DNA from: Sphingobium quisquiliarum P25
Lineage (GTDB): Bacteria > Pseudomonadota > Alphaproteobacteria > Sphingomonadales > Sphingomonadaceae
DNA: 64,000 bases
Direction of reading: 5' to 3'
NCBI RefSeq assembly: GCF_000445065.1
Contig: NZ_ATHO01000009.1
Coordinates: 1 to 64,000, forward strand
Shown piece by piece: positions 44,576-53,678 of the stretch (within the stretch, counting starts at the first letter, position 1; each line of letters starts with the position of its first letter). The notes under the pieces are model-generated. The model ran no database searches. It saw only the letters and a program-made list of their open reading frames with translations, and was not told the DNA's origin. Made by a program: the position numbers and the translations under genes.

Positions 44576-45985
44576 GTGGCCACCGCACCCGCCACCCAGG
44601 CGCAGGACTATGTGATCGCCGATATCAACCTTGCCGCGTTCGGCCGCAAGGAAATTGAGATCGCCGAAACCGAAATGCCCGGCCTCATGGCGCTGCGCGA
44701 CGAGTTCGGCGCTGCCAAGCCGCTCAAGGGCGCGCGCATTACCGGATCGCTGCACATGACGATCCAGACCGCCGTGCTGATCGAAACGCTGGCCGAACTG
44801 GGCGCTGAAATCCGCTGGGCCTCGTGCAACATCTTCTCGACCCAGGACCATGCCGCCGCCGCAATCGCCGCGCGCGGCATTCCCGTCTTCGCCGTGAAGG
44901 GCGAGACGCTGGAGGAATATTGGGACTATGTCATCCGCATCTTCGACTGGGGTGACACCACCTGCAACATGATCCTGGACGATGGCGGCGACGCCACCAT
45001 GTTCGCCCTGTGGGGCGCGCGTGTCGAGGCGGGGGAGGAACTCTTCACCCCCGGTAACGAGGAAGAGGAAATCTTCGTCGCTACGCTCAAGCGCTTCCTC
45101 GCCGAGCGTCCGGGCTACCTCACCAAGACGGTCGCCGCGATCAAGGGCGTGTCGGAAGAAACCACCACCGGCGTCCATCGCCTTTATGAGCTGGCGAAGA
45201 AGGGCAAGCTGCCTTTCCCGGCGATCAACGTGAACGACAGCGTCACCAAGTCGAAGTTCGACAATCTCTATGGCTGCAAGGAATCGCTGGTCGACGCCAT
45301 CCGCCGCGCCACCGACGTGATGCTGGCGGGCAAGGTCGCCTGCGTTGCTGGCTTCGGCGATGTCGGCAAGGGATCGGCGGCCTCGCTGCGCAACGGCGGC
45401 GCGCGCGTGCTGGTCACTGAAATCGACCCGATCTGCGCCTTGCAGGCGGCGATGGAAGGCTATGAAGTCGTGACGATGGAGGAAGCGGCGACCCGTGCTG
45501 ACATCTTCGTCACCGCGACGGGCAACGAAGACGTCATCACCGTCGAGCATATGCGCGCGATGAAGAATATGGCGATCGTCTGCAACATCGGCCACTTCGA
45601 CAGCGAGATCCAGATCGCTGGCCTCAACAATATGAAGTGGACCGAAATCAAGCCGCAGGTCGATGAAGTCGAATTCGCCGATGGCAAGAAGATCATCGTT
45701 CTGGCCAAGGGCCGCCTGGTGAACCTGGGCTGCGCCACTGGCCACCCCAGCTTCGTCATGTCCTCCAGCTTCACCAACCAGGTGCTGGCGCAGATCGAAC
45801 TGTGGACCAAGTCGGACGAATATAAGAACGACGTCTATGTCCTGCCTAAGCATCTGGACGAGAAGGTCGCGGCTCTCCACCTGGAAAAGCTGGGCGTGAA
45901 GCTGTCCAAGCTGACGCCGAAGCAGGCGGCCTATATCGGCGTAACGCCGGAAGGTCCGTTCAAGCCGGATCACTACCGCTACTAA
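44576..45985 (+). CDS. ahcY: Adenosylhomocysteinase
   Basis: Hydrolyses S-adenosylhomocysteine, product of methyltransferases such as BtaB, to adenosine and homocysteine. 469 aa, starting at GTG 44576 with GGAG 8 nt upstream. Visible: [33 protein letters not shown], the NAD-binding [29 protein letters not shown] with the catalytic Lys, [10 protein letters not shown], and the C-terminal KPDHYRY tail of bacterial enzymes. Confidence 0.97.
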   Translation: MATAPATQAQDYVIADINLAAFGRKEIEIAETEMPGLMALRDEFGAAKPLKGARITGSLHMTIQTAVLIETLAELGAEIRWASCNIFSTQDHAAAAIAARGIPVFAVKGETLEEYWDYVIRIFDWGDTTCNMILDDGGDATMFALWGARVEAGEELFTPGNEEEEIFVATLKRFLAERPGYLTKTVAAIKGVSEETTTGVHRLYELAKKGKLPFPAINVNDSVTKSKFDNLYGCKESLVDAIRRATDVMLAGKVACVAGFGDVGKGSAASLRNGGARVLVTEIDPICALQAAMEGYEVVTMEEAATRADIFVTATGNEDVITVEHMRAMKNMAIVCNIGHFDSEIQIAGLNNMKWTEIKPQVDEVEFADGKKIIVLAKGRLVNLGCATGHPSFVMSSSFTNQVLAQIELWTKSDEYKNDVYVLPKHLDEKVAALHLEKLGVKLSKLTPKQAAYIGVTPEGPFKPDHYRY

Positions 45986-45996
45986 GCGCATTGATG

Positions 45997-46021
45997 GGGG
46001 AGGCGAAAGTCTCCCCTTTTT
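45997..46021 (+). terminator. Rho-independent terminator of ahcY
   Basis: GGGGAG-GCGAAAGT-CTCCCC followed by TTTTT, 12 nt after the ahcY stop. Confidence 0.9.
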
Positions 46022-46217
46022 GCATCTGGGGCCAAGCGCGGCTTCTTCCTCCTTCGTCATGCCGAAGCAAGTGAGGCGTGACGCTGGCAGACAAGCCCTT
46101 GCGCTCATCACCGATATTTCTTCCATCTGCCCGCTTCACGCTGCTGCCGACTTCGGTTAGTCCCCTGATAATCATGCAAGGGGGCGGGCAGTTCGTGATG
46201 AGGGGTGAGCAGGCGCG

Positions 46218-48566
46218 ATGACGTCATTGACCCCCTTTGCGGCGGTTATATTCGGGATTGTCCTGGCCGGCTGGCTCGCCGCCGCCATTTGGGCGCTCTC
46301 CACTGGCCAGCGCATGCGGCGCGAAGGGATGCAGGCGCAGGGCAGGCTTGACCGGCTCACCAGCCTGCTTGCCTCCGCCCCCGCCGCTCCCGTCATCATC
46401 CATCCTGACGGCCGTCTGGAAGCGGCGGACCGCCTCGCCAAATGGCTGGGGAAGGACCGTGTGCCTTCCTTCGTCTCCGAACTGACGGCGCCTGATGGCG
46501 GGCTGGAGCAAGCCGACGCCGCCGCCCTGGCGCAGGAGATCGCCGCCACGCAGCGCGCCGGGCGCAGCTTCGCGCTGCCGGTCCGGGGAGAGGGATCGTC
46601 CCGCCTGCTGCTGGTGCGCGGCGCGCCCGCGGGGCCGGTGCTGGCGGAAAGCGGCGGGGTGGTCCTGTGGATCTTCGACGCGACCGACAGCCAGTCCGAA
46701 ATCCAGTCGCTCAAGGCGCGGGTCGAACAGTTGCGCGACGCTCTTGAAGCGCTGGCGGGACTGGTGGAGGCAGCGCCCTTCCCGATGTGGCACCGCACCC
46801 CCGACATGCGCCTCAGCCTTGTGAACGCGGCCTATGTGCGGGCGGTGGACGGAGAGAGCGCGGGTGAGGTGATCGCCAGCGGGGCCGAACTTGTCGAAAC
46901 CATTGGAGGACTGACGCCGCAGGCCGCTGCGGAACAGGCGTTGAGCGAAAGCCGTCCGGTCGAGCGCATCGTCCCGGCGACCATAGACGGCGAGCGGCGG
47001 ACCATGCGCGTGGTGGACGTGCCGCTGGGGGACGCTGGAGTTGCCGGCTTTGCCATGGACCAGAATGAGCTGGAACAGGCGCGGGTCGAGCATCGCAGGC
47101 TGGAAGCGGCGCAGCGCGACCTGCTCGACCGCTTGTCGGCGGGCGTGGCGCGGTTCGGCCCGGATCGCACGCTGCGTTTCTGGAACCAGCCCTTTATGAG
47201 CCTGTTCGGGCTGGATCAGGACCATCTGGCCGACCAGCCCGTGTTCGAACGCGTGCTCGACCGCATGCGGGAAACCCGCCGCCTGCCGGAACATCGCGAC
47301 TTCCCCGCATGGCGGGCGGAGCGGCGGGGCTGGTTCCTTTCGCCCGATCCGCTGGAGGAAAACTGGCTGCTGGCCGACGGCACGCATCTGCGCGTCTATG
47401 CCCAGCCGCTGCCCGATGGCGGCCTGCTGCTGATCTTCGAAGACCGGACGGAGCAGGTCCAGCTATCGAGTGCCCGCGACACGCTGCTGCGGGTGCGCAC
47501 GGCGACCTTCGACAATCTGTTCGAATCGATCGGCGTCTTTTCCTCCGATGGCCGCCTATCCCTGTGGAACAGCCGCTTCCGCACCATCTGGGACATTTCG
47601 GAAGATGTGCTGGCGAAGCACCCCCGCATCGATGAACTGATGCGCGCGGTCCAGTCCCGCCTGGCCAAGCCGCAACAGGCCAACCTCGTCCGCGAACTGG
47701 TGCGCGCCGCGACCGTGGAGCGTAAGCAGCGCGTCGGCCATGTCGGTTTTGCCGATGGGCGCATCTTCGAATTCGCCGCCATCCCGCTGCCGGACGGCAA
47801 CGCGCTTTTCACCATGCTGGACGTGACCGACAGCCGCCGGGTCGAACAGGTGCTGCGCGACCGCAACGAAGCGCTGGAGCATGCCGACCGGGTCAAGACC
47901 GCCTTCGTCACCAATATGAGCTATGAATTGCGCACGCCGCTCACCACCATCGCCGGTTTCGCCGAGATGATGAGCGCGGGCTATGCCGGTGAGTTGGGCG
48001 ATTCCGCCAAGGAATATGTCGACGGCATCTTGCAGAGCACGAACCGGCTGGCGATGCTGATCGAAAATGTGCTGGACCTGACGCAGGGCGAGGCGGGGAC
48101 GCTGCCCATCGACCGCAGTCCCGTCGACCTCGCGGAACTGGCACGCGAAAGCCTGGCGCGGGTCAAGGGCGACGCCTTGGCCAAGGGGATCGACCTTGCT
48201 TTGTCACTGCAAGGCTCGCTGGGGACGGTGCAGGGTGACCGGCGCAGGATCGGCCAGGCGCTCGATCATCTGCTGGAAAATGCCGTCTGCTATAGCGGCC
48301 GGGGCGCGCGTGTGCTGCTGCATGGGGATGGCACTGCCGACAGCGCCCGGCTGGTCGTGTCCGACAATGGGCCGGGCATCAGCCTTCAGCGGCAGGCGAC
48401 GATATTCGACGCCGCCGCGCGCGCTGAACAGGCGCGCAGTGGGGAAAAGGCGGGCATCGGCCTGCCGCTCGCCAAGCAATTTGCCGAGGCGCATGGCGGC
48501 AGCCTGCAACTTGTGTCGGAACCGGGGCAGGGCACCATGGCCGTGATCGATCTGCCCCGTGGCTGA
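46218..48566 (+). CDS. divL: DivL-type PAS sensor pseudo-histidine kinase (Tyr in the H-box)
   Basis: 782 aa. One N-terminal membrane segment (about residues 8-27), several PAS-like regions between about 180 and 540, then a DHp domain and a CA (ATPase) domain. The H-box reads FVTNMSYELRTPLTTI: Tyr569 stands where other kinases have the phosphorylated His, the hallmark of Caulobacter DivL (Tyr550). N-box (LLENAV), G1 (DNGPGI) and G2 (AGIGLPLAK) look intact, so ATP binding is plausible. DivL controls CckA with DivK in cell-cycle signalling. The adjacent tsaE gene overlaps its end. Orthology is inferred from the motif, the architecture and this context. Confidence 0.9.
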   Translation: MTSLTPFAAVIFGIVLAGWLAAAIWALSTGQRMRREGMQAQGRLDRLTSLLASAPAAPVIIHPDGRLEAADRLAKWLGKDRVPSFVSELTAPDGGLEQADAAALAQEIAATQRAGRSFALPVRGEGSSRLLLVRGAPAGPVLAESGGVVLWIFDATDSQSEIQSLKARVEQLRDALEALAGLVEAAPFPMWHRTPDMRLSLVNAAYVRAVDGESAGEVIASGAELVETIGGLTPQAAAEQALSESRPVERIVPATIDGERRTMRVVDVPLGDAGVAGFAMDQNELEQARVEHRRLEAAQRDLLDRLSAGVARFGPDRTLRFWNQPFMSLFGLDQDHLADQPVFERVLDRMRETRRLPEHRDFPAWRAERRGWFLSPDPLEENWLLADGTHLRVYAQPLPDGGLLLIFEDRTEQVQLSSARDTLLRVRTATFDNLFESIGVFSSDGRLSLWNSRFRTIWDISEDVLAKHPRIDELMRAVQSRLAKPQQANLVRELVRAATVERKQRVGHVGFADGRIFEFAAIPLPDGNALFTMLDVTDSRRVEQVLRDRNEALEHADRVKTAFVTNMSYELRTPLTTIAGFAEMMSAGYAGELGDSAKEYVDGILQSTNRLAMLIENVLDLTQGEAGTLPIDRSPVDLAELARESLARVKGDALAKGIDLALSLQGSLGTVQGDRRRIGQALDHLLENAVCYSGRGARVLLHGDGTADSARLVVSDNGPGISLQRQATIFDAAARAEQARSGEKAGIGLPLAKQFAEAHGGSLQLVSEPGQGTMAVIDLPRG

Positions 48567-49017
48567 CGCGGCGATCCTGCTGGCGGATGAAGCCGAAATG
48601 CTCGCGTTGGGCAGCCGCCTCGCCGCCGTTGCCGGAATCGGCGACGTCATTGCACTGGAGGGTGGGCTGGGCGCGGGCAAGACGACGCTCGCGCGCGGCA
48701 TATTGGAAGGGCTGGGCCTGGAGGGGGAAGCGCCGAGCCCCAGCTTCGCGATCGTCCAGCCCTATGACGTGCCAGAGGTGCGCTTGCCCGTCGCGCATGT
48801 CGACCTCTACCGCCTCGACACGCCGGGAGAGGTGGAGGAACTGGCTCTGGACGACTACCGGATGGACAGCCTGCTGATCGTCGAATGGCCGGATAGGCTT
48901 GGCGAAGATGCCTGGCCCGATGCGTTGCGGCTCCACATCGGCATCGAACCCGATGGCGCTAGGCGCTTGACAGCGTGCGTGCCGGACGCTTGGACGGAGC
49001 GATGGTCGCAGATATGA
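48559..49017 (+). CDS. tsaE: tRNA threonylcarbamoyladenosine biosynthesis protein TsaE
   Basis: ATPase helping TsaBD make t6A37 in tRNAs. 152 aa, GTG start overlapping the divL stop by 8 nt. Walker A in LEGGLGAGKTTLARG, conserved SPSFAIVQPY (switch region) and HVDLYRLDTPGEVEEL. Overlaps the next gene by ATGA. Confidence 0.93.
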   Translation: MADAAILLADEAEMLALGSRLAAVAGIGDVIALEGGLGAGKTTLARGILEGLGLEGEAPSPSFAIVQPYDVPEVRLPVAHVDLYRLDTPGEVEELALDDYRMDSLLIVEWPDRLGEDAWPDALRLHIGIEPDGARRLTACVPDAWTERWSQI

Positions 49018-50003
49018 TCCCGCCCGCCGATGCTCCTGCTTTCCTCGCGCGCGCGGGGTGGGAGCATGCGGCGATCCTGCCGCTTGCAGGCGACGCTTCC
49101 TTTCGCCGCTATTTCCGGGTGGTGGACGGCGCGCGGCGGGCCGTGCTGATGGATGCGCCGCCCCCGCATGAGGACCCGCGCCCCTTCATCTCCGTCGCGG
49201 AGCATCTCCAGACGCAGGGGTTCGCCGCGCCTCGCATCCTGGCGCGGGACCTTGCGCAGGGTCTGGTGCTGATAGAGGATTTCGGCGACCTGCGCCTCAA
49301 GGAACATCTGGAGGACGCGCCCGCCGATGAGGCCGGGGTCTATACCCGCGCGGTCGATCTGCTCGCCGACCTTCACCGCCTGCCCGCCGCCAGCAGCCTG
49401 CCACCCTATGACCGCGCCGTCTATCAGCGCGAAGCAGCCCTGCTGACGGAATGGTATTGCCCCGCCATAGGCCTGTCCGCCGATGCCGAAGGCTACGCCC
49501 GCGCATGGGATGCCGTGCTGCCCATAGTGGAACAGTCCGCTAGTCCCCCCGTCACCGTGCTGCGCGATTATCATGCTGAAAATATCATGTTGATCAACCG
49601 GCCGGAGGCGCGCGGGCTGGGCCTGCTCGACTTTCAGGATGCGCTGGCGGGGCACCCCGCCTATGACCTCGTTTCACTGTTGCAGGATGCCCGGCGCGAC
49701 GTTTCCCCCACGCTGGAGGCCGCGATGCTGGATCATTATCGCGCGATCGCCCAGCCGCCCGCCGATTTCGACGCCGCCTATGCGGTGCTCGGCGCGCAGC
49801 GCAACGCGAAGATCATCGGCATCTTCACCCGCCTGTGGAAACGCGATGGCAAGCCGCGTTACCTGTCCTTCCTTCCCCGCATGTGGGGGCTGCTGGAACG
49901 GGACCTTGCTCACCCGGCGCTCGCCCCGGTAGCGGATTGGTTTGCCGCCAATATCCCGGCGGACAAACGCCATGATGCGCTGAAGGACCAAGTGCCCGCA
50001 TGA
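49014..50003 (+). CDS. amgK: Aminoglycoside-phosphotransferase-like sugar kinase (AmgK: MurNAc/GlcNAc anomeric kinase)
   Basis: 329 aa of the APH fold. GDASFRRYFRV near the N-terminus, hinge LVLIEDFGDLRL, Brenner motif LRDYHAENIML (catalytic Asp) and LLDFQDALAGHPAYDLVSLLQDARRDV (metal Asp). AmgK phosphorylates MurNAc at C1 in cell-wall recycling and the following gene matches its usual partner MurU. ATG 49014 overlaps the tsaE stop; a GTG/ATG further up is possible. Confidence 0.85.
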   Translation: MIPPADAPAFLARAGWEHAAILPLAGDASFRRYFRVVDGARRAVLMDAPPPHEDPRPFISVAEHLQTQGFAAPRILARDLAQGLVLIEDFGDLRLKEHLEDAPADEAGVYTRAVDLLADLHRLPAASSLPPYDRAVYQREAALLTEWYCPAIGLSADAEGYARAWDAVLPIVEQSASPPVTVLRDYHAENIMLINRPEARGLGLLDFQDALAGHPAYDLVSLLQDARRDVSPTLEAAMLDHYRAIAQPPADFDAAYAVLGAQRNAKIIGIFTRLWKRDGKPRYLSFLPRMWGLLERDLAHPALAPVADWFAANIPADKRHDALKDQVPA

Positions 50004-50710
50004 TCGACACGGCGATGTTGATGGCGGCCGGGCTTGGCAAGCGGATGCGCCCGCTGACGGCGACTCGTCCCAAGCCGCTGGTGAAGGTGGCGGGCAAGGC
50101 GCTGATGGACCATGCAATCGATCGTCTGGCAGCGGGCGGCATCAGGAAAGTGGTGGTCAATGTCCACTATCTGGCCGACACGGTCGAAGCGCATCTGCGG
50201 GCCGACCGCCACGGGATAGAGCTTCTGGTGTCCGACGAACGGCAAAAGCTGCTGGAAACGGGTGGCGGCCTCATGCATGCACGTGAATTGCTGGGGGATC
50301 AGCCCTTCTTCTGCGCCAACAGCGACAATCTGTGGGTAGACGGCGCGCAGGAAACGCTGGGCATGATGCGGCGCATCTGGGACCCGGACCGGATGGACGC
50401 GCTGCTGCTGCTCGTGCCGCTGGCCCGCGCCCATTGCCACAACGGGCAGGGCGACTTCCATATGTCCCCCTGCGGCCAGCTCAGCCGCCGGAAGACCGCG
50501 CATGTCGCGCCGTTCGTCTTCACCGGGGTGCAGATCATGTCGCCCAGACTGCTGGTCGATCCGCCGTCCGACGTATTTTCCACCAACATCTTCTGGAACC
50601 GGGCGATCGAGGCCGGGCGTCTCTATGGCGTATCGCATCAGGGGCTCTGGTTCGACGTAGGCACCCCGCGCGCCATCCCCGTGGTGGAGGCCATGCTCGC
50701 TCATGGGTGA
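50000..50710 (+). CDS. murU: Nucleotidyltransferase MurU (MurNAc-1-P uridylyltransferase)
   Basis: Forms UDP-MurNAc from MurNAc-1-phosphate in the salvage pathway that bypasses MurA. 236 aa with AAGLGKRMRPLT and KPLVKVAGKALMDHAID of sugar nucleotidyltransferases, and a substrate site CANSDNLWVDG. 4-nt overlap with amgK and 8-nt overlap with addB. Assignment relies on the amgK partner. Confidence 0.85.
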   Translation: MIDTAMLMAAGLGKRMRPLTATRPKPLVKVAGKALMDHAIDRLAAGGIRKVVVNVHYLADTVEAHLRADRHGIELLVSDERQKLLETGGGLMHARELLGDQPFFCANSDNLWVDGAQETLGMMRRIWDPDRMDALLLLVPLARAHCHNGQGDFHMSPCGQLSRRKTAHVAPFVFTGVQIMSPRLLVDPPSDVFSTNIFWNRAIEAGRLYGVSHQGLWFDVGTPRAIPVVEAMLAHG

Positions 50711-53678
50711 GCGCAGCCGCCCAGCCTTGTTCAACATCCCCGCCCATCGCGCCTTTTCGGATGCGCTGGCGGCCGGTATCCTCGCCCAGTATGGCGGCGA
50801 CGTCCTGCGCCTCGCTCAGGGCATGATCCTGCTGCCCAGCAACCGCGCGGTCCGGGCTGTCAGCGACGCATTCGTGCGCAGGTCCGGCGGCGGATTGCTG
50901 CTGCCGCGCCTCGTGGCGATCGGCGATCCCGGCCTTGGCGAGCAGGTTGGCGGCGCGCTCGACCTGCTGGGCGAGGGGGACGCCATTCCTCCCGCCATCG
51001 CTCCCGTGCGGCGGCAGATGATCCTCGCCCGCATGGTGCAGCAAAGCGCCAGCCAGCCGATCGACGCAGGGCAGGCGTTGAAGCTAGGGCAGGCGCTGGG
51101 CACCGTGCTGGACCAGATGCAGGTGGAGCGCGTGCCCGTCACCGCGCTTGCCAGCCTGTCGCTGACCGAGGAACTGTCCGCTCATTGGCAAAGGTCGCTG
51201 GACCTCTTTTCCATCCTCATCATGCGCTGGCCTGAGGAACTGGCGCGGCTGGGCGTGATCGACCTGGCCGACCGCCGCAACCGCCTGTTCGACCGGATAG
51301 CGGCACGGTGGAGCAGCGAACCGCCGCCCGGATTCGTGATCGCGGCGGGCATATCGACGACAGCGCCCGCCATCGCCAGCCTGCTCCGCCGCATCGCCGT
51401 CATGCCGCAGGGCAGCGTCGTTTTCGCCGGTCTGGATCAGGAGATGGATGCTCAGGCCTGGGACGCGATCGGCCCGTTCGATCCCGATCCGCTGACAGGC
51501 CGCGCGCCCGCTGGCCATGAAAGCCATCCCCAATATGCGCTGAAGCTGCTGCTCGACCGCATGAGCGCCACACGCGACGATGTGGCGGCATGGCGCTGGG
51601 GAAGCGAGCATGATGCGCGCGCGGTGCGCAGCCGGAACATTTCCAACGCCATGCTGCCGCCTCGCCTGACGAGCCGCTGGCGAGACCTGAAATCCGCCGA
51701 CCGGTCGCTGTCCGGCGTGGAAGCGCTGGAGGTCGCCACTCCGGGCGAAGAGGCGCAGGCGATCGCGATCGCCCTGCGCGAAGCATTGGAGGAACCCGGC
51801 CGCACCGCTGCGCTCGTCACGCCCGACCGGCAGTTGGCGACCCGCGTGTCGGCGCATCTGGCGCGCTGGGGGATAGAGGCGGACGATTCGGCGGGCCTGC
51901 CTCTGTCACGCTTGCCGCCCGGAACATTGCTGATCGCCATGGCCGAAGCGGTGGCGGAGCGGTTTGCCCCGGTCGCCCTGCTGACCCTGCTCAAGCATCC
52001 GCTGGTGATGCGCGGGGAGCCACGCGTGGCTTGGCTGGAGGGGGTCCGATCGCTGGACCTGCTGCTGCGCGGCCCCCGGCCTCCCGCTGGTTTGCAGGGC
52101 ATCGACCTGCTGCTCGATCCGCGCGACGGGGAGGACAGGCAGGCAGCGTTGCGCGCATCGGCGCGGGCGTGGTGGCCGCAGGCGCGCGCCTTGCTGGAGC
52201 CGCTGGAGCGTGCCTTTTCGGGCAGCCCGGCGCTGGCGCAGCAGTTCGCGGCCATTCGCGAGCAGGCGGGGGCGCTCACGCTCGATGCCATATGGGCCGG
52301 GCATCAGGGCCATGCCGCCGCTGAACTTTTCGCCGAAATAGAGGCATCGGCGGAGGAAGGGCCGCGTCAGGCGGATGTCCGCGCGCTTCCCGCCCTGTTC
52401 GACCATATGCTTGGCGGTGTCGCAGTGCGGCCGCCGCAGGGGGGGCATCCCCGCATCGCCATATTGGGCCTGATCGAGGCGCAGCTCGTTCAGGCCGACC
52501 TCATGATATTGGGCGGCCTCAATGAAGGCGTCTGGCCCGGCCTGCCCGCGCCTGACCCCTGGCTTGCCCCCCGCATAAGGCGGGAGCTTGGCCTTCCCGG
52601 CCTTGAAAGCCGCATCGGCCTTGCCGCGCACGACTTTGCGAGCGGGCTGGGCGCGCCGCATGTGTTGATCACGCGGGCGAGGCGCGGGTCCGGCGGACCG
52701 GCGATCGCTTCGCGCTTCTGGCTACGGTTGAAGGCGATGGCGGGGCCGCATTGGAAGCAGGCGGATCGCTATGCGGCTCTGGCGCAAGCGCTTGACCGTC
52801 CCTCCGGCCACCGTCCGGCCAGCCGCCCCGCGCCGGTGCCTCCCGCATCGGTCCGCCCCAAACTCATCCCCGTTACTGATGTCGACCGCCTCAAGGCCGA
52901 CCCTTATGCCTTCTATGCAAAGCGCATCCTGCGTCTCGCCCGGCTCGATCCCGTCGATGCGGACGCTGGTCCCGCCTGGCGCGGCACGGCGGTGCATGAA
53001 ATCCTGCAACATTGGGCGGAGTCCGCCGCGCGCGATCCGGCTGACCTGGAAAGGCGCGCCCGCGCGATGTTCGACCGGCCCGATGTTCATCCGCTGCTGA
53101 AAGCATTATGGCAGCCCCGCTTGATCGAGGCGATCCGCTGGATCGCGGCGGAGGTGATGGCTGACAAGGCCGCCGGACGCACCATATTGGCGGTGGAGGC
53201 GGACGGCCGGGCGGATGTCGCTGGCGTGACGCTGACGGGCAAGGCGGACCGCATCGACCGCATGCCAGACGGGCCGCTCGGCATTGTGGATTACAAGACC
53301 GGAAAGCCCCCCAGCGCCCGGCAGGTGCGGGCGGGATATGCGCTCCAGCTTGGGCTCCTTGGCCTGATAGCGGAACAGGGCGGCTTTCCCGGCGTCGAAG
53401 CACCGCTCAAAGCAGGTAGCTTCGAATATTGGTCGCTCGCGAAGAAGAATGATGCGTTCGGCTATCGCGACAGTCCCGTCGACCCGCTGGGCAAGCGGGA
53501 CAAGATCGTGACGGCGGATTTCACCGATTGGGTTCACGCCCAGTTCGAGCAGGTAGCCGCAGCCTATCTGACCGGCAGCGCCCCCTTCGACGCGCAGGTG
53601 AACCCGGAAGTCGCCAGCTATGGCGATTATGACCAGCTGATGCGGCTGGAGGAATGGTATGGCCGCGACGATGGCTAG
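50703..53678 (+). CDS. addB: Double-strand break repair protein AddB
   Basis: Alphaproteobacterial AddB, 991 aa: an inactivated UvrD-like helicase N-half (AQGMILLPSNRAVRAVSDAF) and a C-terminal RecB-type nuclease. Nuclease motifs are GTAVHEILQHW, LTGKADRID and GIVDYKTGKPP (DYKT). Together with AddA it processes broken ends for RecA loading. It is translated in overlap with murU and with addA (20 nt). Confidence 0.93.
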   Translation: MGERSRPALFNIPAHRAFSDALAAGILAQYGGDVLRLAQGMILLPSNRAVRAVSDAFVRRSGGGLLLPRLVAIGDPGLGEQVGGALDLLGEGDAIPPAIAPVRRQMILARMVQQSASQPIDAGQALKLGQALGTVLDQMQVERVPVTALASLSLTEELSAHWQRSLDLFSILIMRWPEELARLGVIDLADRRNRLFDRIAARWSSEPPPGFVIAAGISTTAPAIASLLRRIAVMPQGSVVFAGLDQEMDAQAWDAIGPFDPDPLTGRAPAGHESHPQYALKLLLDRMSATRDDVAAWRWGSEHDARAVRSRNISNAMLPPRLTSRWRDLKSADRSLSGVEALEVATPGEEAQAIAIALREALEEPGRTAALVTPDRQLATRVSAHLARWGIEADDSAGLPLSRLPPGTLLIAMAEAVAERFAPVALLTLLKHPLVMRGEPRVAWLEGVRSLDLLLRGPRPPAGLQGIDLLLDPRDGEDRQAALRASARAWWPQARALLEPLERAFSGSPALAQQFAAIREQAGALTLDAIWAGHQGHAAAELFAEIEASAEEGPRQADVRALPALFDHMLGGVAVRPPQGGHPRIAILGLIEAQLVQADLMILGGLNEGVWPGLPAPDPWLAPRIRRELGLPGLESRIGLAAHDFASGLGAPHVLITRARRGSGGPAIASRFWLRLKAMAGPHWKQADRYAALAQALDRPSGHRPASRPAPVPPASVRPKLIPVTDVDRLKADPYAFYAKRILRLARLDPVDADAGPAWRGTAVHEILQHWAESAARDPADLERRARAMFDRPDVHPLLKALWQPRLIEAIRWIAAEVMADKAAGRTILAVEADGRADVAGVTLTGKADRIDRMPDGPLGIVDYKTGKPPSARQVRAGYALQLGLLGLIAEQGGFPGVEAPLKAGSFEYWSLAKKNDAFGYRDSPVDPLGKRDKIVTADFTDWVHAQFEQVAAAYLTGSAPFDAQVNPEVASYGDYDQLMRLEEWYGRDDG

